Below, piece after piece: positions 19,253-22,500 of a stretch of 22,500 nt of DNA. The notes below the pieces were generated by a model. That model worked only from the letters and a program-made list of their open reading frames with translations. It made no database searches and had not been told where the DNA came from. The stretch comes from Symbiodinium natans (taxonomy: Eukaryota; Sar; Dinophyceae; Suessiales; Symbiodiniaceae), in contig CAJNDS010000469.1 in the NCBI GenBank assembly GCA_905221605.1, positions 598,185 to 620,684 of the forward strand. Reading direction: 5' to 3'. The first letter of the stretch is position 1, and every line of letters begins with the position of its first letter. A program made the translations under genes and the position numbers.

Positions 19253-19794
19253 GTCAGGAAGACAAGCTCCGAGGCGCCGCAGCCGTGCCGTCTTCAGGCA
19301 TCGGCTTGGTCGACCAGTTGCTATTGGTTGCCCGCAAAAATAGTGTCTTAAGATTGTTCACCGATTGTTGTATGATGGTCACTGATTACGCGAGACGTTT
19401 TCGCAGGTCTTTTGCAATGGGTGCCGTCGTTGCTTTTTTTGGTCGGCTCCTTATCGGCGGGGCAGTGGCTTCTGCGGTCATGGGTGCGTCCGTGGCGGAG
19501 GTGGACTGTAGCGGGTTGTGCGGTTGTATGATTCCAATGCTTGCGGTAAAGGCAGTGATTTTCTGCGGGGGTGTTTTCTGCACGAGACGGTTCAGGGCAC
19601 TGCAGGACTCGCGTCCACTTCAGTTTGTGAAGAAGAGTACGAAGTTTTACAGGTTGTCGAACCGACGTCTGTACGCGTTGAATGATAATGTAGATGTCTT
19701 GAAAGAGTTAGGGCATCTTCATGAGAAGATGCCTCTTTCAGTAGCAGTGATCTTTGCCGATCCACACCAAGCAACAATTGGGCACGACAGCTGA
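19253..19794 (+). CDS. Hypothetical small ORF, copy 2
   Basis: Open frame ending at a TGA at 19792-19794. The first ATG in frame is at 19372, giving about 140 residues. The frame is open upstream to about 19285 without an ATG, so a spliced 5' exon cannot be excluded. The product has an Arg-rich start, a hydrophobic stretch (AMGAVVAFF to SAVMGASVA) and a Cys cluster CSGLCGC. A second hydrophobic stretch with Cys (MLAVKAVIFCGGVFC) and a basic hydrophilic C-terminus follow. Differences from copy 1 are mostly amino-acid changing, so purifying selection is not evident. The opposite strand is also partly open. Not recognised; low confidence that it is a gene. Confidence 0.3.
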
Positions 19795-20080
19795 CAGGAC
19801 ACTTCAATGTGCGCACAACGGTGCGCAGCTCGACCCGAGAGACCGCTTGGATCATCCCCCACGAAAGAGCAGAAGTGATAGCTAGTATTCGTTGCCAACA
19901 TCTGACTGCGTCTGTACGTTCACATCAAAAAAGAGAGTAAATTATAAATCGTAAGCCCTAAACCCTAAGAGAACGAAATTGGTGAATTTGTGCTTCAGGT
20001 TTCTTGGATTTAGTTTGTTTATAGGTTTTTAAATACAAAACAAGAGAGAACGTCAAATAATACATAAAGGTCCATGCCAC
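19795..20080. other. Low-copy spacer
   Basis: Unique DNA with two isolated CCCTAAA units at 19956-19969. The mosaic of telomere tracts resumes after it. No gene seen. Confidence 0.5.
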
Positions 20081-20157
20081 TTAGGGTTTAGGGTTTAGGG
20101 TTTAGGTTTAGGGTTTAGGGTTTAGGGTTTAGTGATTTTGCCCTAAACCCTAAACCC
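20081..20157. repeat. Convergent telomere tracts
   Basis: TTTAGGG array (20081-20132) separated by eight bases (TGATTTTG) from CCCTAAA repeats (20141-20157). The two can form a telomere-repeat hairpin. One unit in the left tract has lost a G. Confidence 0.9.
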
Positions 20158-20282
20158 GAAATTGTTTCGGGTTCACCTTGAATGGCCTGAAACCCCTGGG
20201 CTCGTTCGAAGGTTTTGAAGGGTCGGGCAGCAATGCGTCTGGATGACCACTCTCATGTTTGCCAGGCCGGCTATCCCAGAAG

Positions 20283-20378
20283 CCCTAAACCCTAAACCCT
20301 AAACCCTAAACCCTAAACCCTAAACCCTAAACCCTAAACCCTAAACCCTAAACCCTAAACCCTAAACCCTAAACCCTA
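20283..20378 (-). repeat. Interstitial telomere tract, about 13 perfect units
   Basis: Uninterrupted CCCTAAA array with abrupt edges. Confidence 0.95.
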
Positions 20379-20477
20379 GCCCTTAAGATCCAAGAGTCTG
20401 AAGCGCAGTTCCCAATTCCATGGGGTGCCCCACCCAAGCCACAAGAACTATCGAGACCAAAACAGATTCGGGTCGGG

Positions 20478-20595
20478 GCTTAGGGTTTAGGGATTAAGGG
20501 TTCAGGTTTAGGAAAACCTAAACCCTAAACCCTAAACCCGAAACCCTAAACCTTAAACCCTAAACCCTAAACCCTAAACCCTAAACCCTAAACCC
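20478..20595. repeat. Head-to-head telomere junction
   Basis: Degenerate TTTAGGG (20478-20512) meets CCCTAAA (20517-20595) at GGTTTAGG, AAAA, CCTAAACC (20505-20524). This is a perfect 8-bp stem with a 4-base loop. Confidence 0.92.
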
Positions 20596-20706
20596 TTCGC
20601 TGGCTTAAACTTAAAAAAAAACTTCGCGCAGGTGAACACAGCGAGCGGCGGAGGTTTGTTGGCCCAAAGTCTTGAGGCGGACGGTTCACCTGAGAAGCCG
20701 AGTCTT

Positions 20707-20816
20707 GGGTTTAGGGTTTAGGGTTTCGGGTTTAGGGTTTAGGGTCTAGGGTTCAGGGTGTAGGGTTTAGGGTTTAGGGTTTAGGGGTTTAGGGGTTTAG
20801 GTTTAGGGTTTAGGGC
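20707..20816 (+). repeat. Telomere tract with variants
   Basis: TTTAGGG with TTTCGGG, TCTAGGG, TTCAGGG, TGTAGGG and TTTAGGGG forms. Confidence 0.92.
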
Positions 20817-21019
20817 TTTACTTTAGGAACCCGTTGAGAGTTTAGGGCTTTGGGTTCAGGGCTGAAATCCCTTAAAAACCGTGAAGCCCTAAAGCCCTAG
20901 ATCCTACCGACGGAAACAATGCGACCCCAAAACGCCCAACCCTAATCCCCCCAACCCTGAACTTCTGCTTCCTGGGTAATTATCAAAACGAGGGTTCCTG
21001 TTGGGGTCCTAACTTCAAG

Positions 21020-21085
21020 GGTGCCGTACTAGGACCCCAAAAGGGGACCCCGAAAGGGGACCCCAAACCCCAAACCCTAAACCCT
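21020..21085. repeat. ACCCCRAAAGGGG tandem motif
   Basis: Two and a half copies of a 13-14 bp self-complementary motif (ACCCCAAAAGGGG, ACCCCGAAAGGGG), grading into CCCCAAA and CCCTAAA telomere words. Confidence 0.7.
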
Positions 21086-21103
21086 CATTCAGAGAAGTGC
21101 CTT

Positions 21104-21219
21104 GCTACAAATTGCTTACGAACCCCCCAAAAAGTTTAGAACATAAATTCTTCCTTATACAGTAAGGGCAGTATGGGGGTTATCATTTAGACATTGGGGG
21201 TTCTTAAGCAAACAGTAGC
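21104..21219. mobile_element. Possible small inverted-repeat element
   Basis: Inverted arms at 21104-21127 and 21196-21219 match at 20 of 24 positions (GCTAC....TGCTTAMGAACCCCC). The 68-bp interior has further G runs. No clear target duplication is visible. The AAGAACCCCC word also occurs inside the 17277-17599 element, which may indicate kinship or only shared composition. Confidence 0.45.
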
Positions 21220-21341
21220 TTGTTGGGGTTCGTAGTGCAGGGGCAGGGGACGACCGGGCGAAACAGCTGCCGCAAGTCTCTCAAAGGACTTGCTAAGCAA
21301 GCAAGAGCTTCCGCCCGGCTCGGGAAGGCGTGTGAGATACT

Positions 21342-21380
21342 CCCTAAACCCTAAACCCTAAACCCTAAACCCTAAACCCT
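21342..21380 (-). repeat. Interstitial telomere tract
   Basis: Five and a half perfect CCCTAAA units. Confidence 0.93.
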
Positions 21381-21548
21381 GTCAGGGCGCTCCTGAGGGC
21401 CATGCTGAGTGAAGGTCACGCAATTGGCGCAAACAAAGCCCTGAGGACCAACAGCCCAAAATGAACCCCCGTGTAGAGCCAGTCGCTTACGTCCACGCAC
21501 GGACGTTCTAAGCCTCTGCTTTCCCTTCCACTCACTTCAAGGTAGTCA

Positions 21549-21593
21549 CCCTAAACCCTAAACCCTAAACCCTAAACCCTAAACCCTAAACCC
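21549..21593 (-). repeat. Interstitial telomere tract
   Basis: Six perfect CCCTAAA units. Confidence 0.94.
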
Positions 21594-21740
21594 ATCAGGA
21601 GTGGTCGCGGCTCTACCGAGTCCAACGCTCCGGCCGGGGCAGAAGGCTCCCTAAAATCTAAGCGCTCTTAAGATTTCGGGCAAGAGGTGTGCATGGGACA
21701 CAGCCCAAACAAACCCTAAACCCTCATCCCCTGAAGGAAA

Positions 21741-21840
21741 CCCTAAACCCTAAACCCTAATCCCTAAACCCTGAACCCTAAACCCTAAACCCTAAACCCT
21801 AATCCCTAATCCCTAATCCCTAAACCCTAAACCTAATCCC
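21741..21840 (-). repeat. Telomere tract with a CCCTAAT block
   Basis: CCCTAAA units with a cluster of consecutive CCCTAAT variants near 21797-21822, indicating local spread of a point variant. Confidence 0.92.
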
Positions 21841-21960
21841 CTGAGGGAGGCTGCCGAGGCGCAAATCCCGGATAGGTGTCCGCATCTCGGCAGGGAAAGC
21901 TACGGAAAGTAGGGGCTGGATCTGGGATTCAGTGGGGGGATTCAGAGCGGCTTAGAACCA

Positions 21961-22010
21961 GTTTAGGGTTTCGGGTTTAGGGCTTAGGGTTTAGGGTTTA
22001 GGGTTTAGGA
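21961..22010 (+). repeat. Telomere tract
   Basis: TTTAGGG orientation with one TTTCGGG and one CTTAGGG variant. Confidence 0.92.
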
Positions 22011-22134
22011 TGTTTGGACCGTTTGGGGCCAGCAGCTCGCTTTGGACAAGTAAGGTTGGGTGTCGTGAGCCGTAAACCCAGCACCTACACCTAGATAAAC
22101 CGAGCCTGACGCCCAACCCCAAGCCCCAGCAAAA

Positions 22135-22335
22135 AGACCCTAAAGCGTCAAACCCCTCAAACCCCTAAACACTCAAGCCCTCAAGCCCTCAAGCCCCTCA
22201 AACCCCTCAAACCCCTCAACACTCAAGCCCTCAAGCCCTCAAGCCCTCAAACCCTCAAGCCCTCAAGCCCTCAAGCCCTCAAACCCACAAGCCCTAAACC
22301 CCTAAACCCTCAGGCTCCAAACGCTAAAACCCCTC
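22135..22335 (-). repeat. CCCTCAAG octamer array
   Basis: About twenty degenerate 8-9 bp units CCCTCAAG, CCCTCAAA and CCCCTCAAA. It is a second, distinct octamer variant of the telomere repeat, less homogeneous than the 2640-3215 array. Confidence 0.88.
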
Positions 22336-22450
22336 AACCCTGAACCCTAAACCCTCAACCCTCAACCCTGAACCCTAAACCCTAAACCCTAAACCCTAAA
22401 CCCTAAACCCTAAACCCTAAACCCTAAACCCTAAACCCTAAACCCTAATC
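22336..22450 (-). repeat. Interstitial telomere tract, about 11 perfect units
   Basis: CCCTCAA/CCCTGAA variants grade into a perfect CCCTAAA run from about 22370. The tract does not reach the window end; 50 bases of non-telomeric DNA follow. Confidence 0.95.
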
Positions 22451-22500
22451 CCCCGGGCCTGGAAACCTAAAGAGCCTCCCGGAGTTGAGGATGTAGGCGT

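Noticed and set aside
22336-22500. The right end as a true chromosome terminus
   Set aside because: The CCCTAAA orientation is wrong for a right-hand end and the tract is followed by non-telomeric DNA.

Overview
The window reads as a eukaryotic subtelomere or telomere-repeat-rich chromosome region. I see no gene that I can name. The TTTAGGG/CCCTAAA heptamer is the plant-type telomere repeat. It is also used by many green algae and by some alveolates (chromerids, dinoflagellates), so it does not fix the species. No bacterial operons, rRNA, convincing tRNA or CRISPR array is visible. Nearly every open reading frame lies in repeats, microsatellites or homopolymer tracts and is probably not coding.

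Layout. (1) About 1-6460: more than a dozen short interstitial telomere tracts in both orientations, separated by 50-650 bp of single-copy or G/C-homopolymer DNA. This part also holds a long array of an 8-bp variant (TTTAAGGG) at 2640-3215 and a roughly 200-bp poly-G block at 5382-5590. (2) About 6640-9740: an A+T-rich satellite of about 175-bp units built from a 9-bp subrepeat. It is arranged as two arrays head to head, so the block is a palindrome about 3 kb long. (3) 9740-12170: A+T-rich DNA, a minisatellite with a three-part higher-order unit (10383-10712), a tandemly duplicated palindromic A+T-rich element (10820-11545), and low-copy DNA with short repeats and hairpins. (4) 12170-18673: a 2.5-kb direct segmental duplication (copy A 12170-14638, copy B 16143-18673). 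Between the copies lie a diverged third fragment, an inverted fragment and a 38-bp minisatellite. Each copy carries a tandem array of long-stem hairpin units joined by (GA)n tracts. In copy B one hairpin is split by a 323-bp terminal-inverted-repeat element flanked by TTAA, and copy A holds the matching empty site. (5) 18676-19791: a two-copy tandem repeat (offset 576 bp) with a similar 140-170 residue reading frame, shifted by a homopolymer indel in copy 1. (6) 19950-22500: telomere tracts in both orientations again, including a head-to-head junction, and ending in a degenerate CCCTCAAG-type array.

No genes can be shown to work together here. The interest lies in DNA architecture: palindromes at every scale (25-bp stems to 3-kb inverted arrays), telomere-variant homogenisation, recent segmental duplication and a dated mobile-element insertion. 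The hairpin array is the best candidate for an undescribed element. It could be a source of structured RNA or simply a foldback repeat; the sequence alone cannot decide. All identities given are by-eye estimates.
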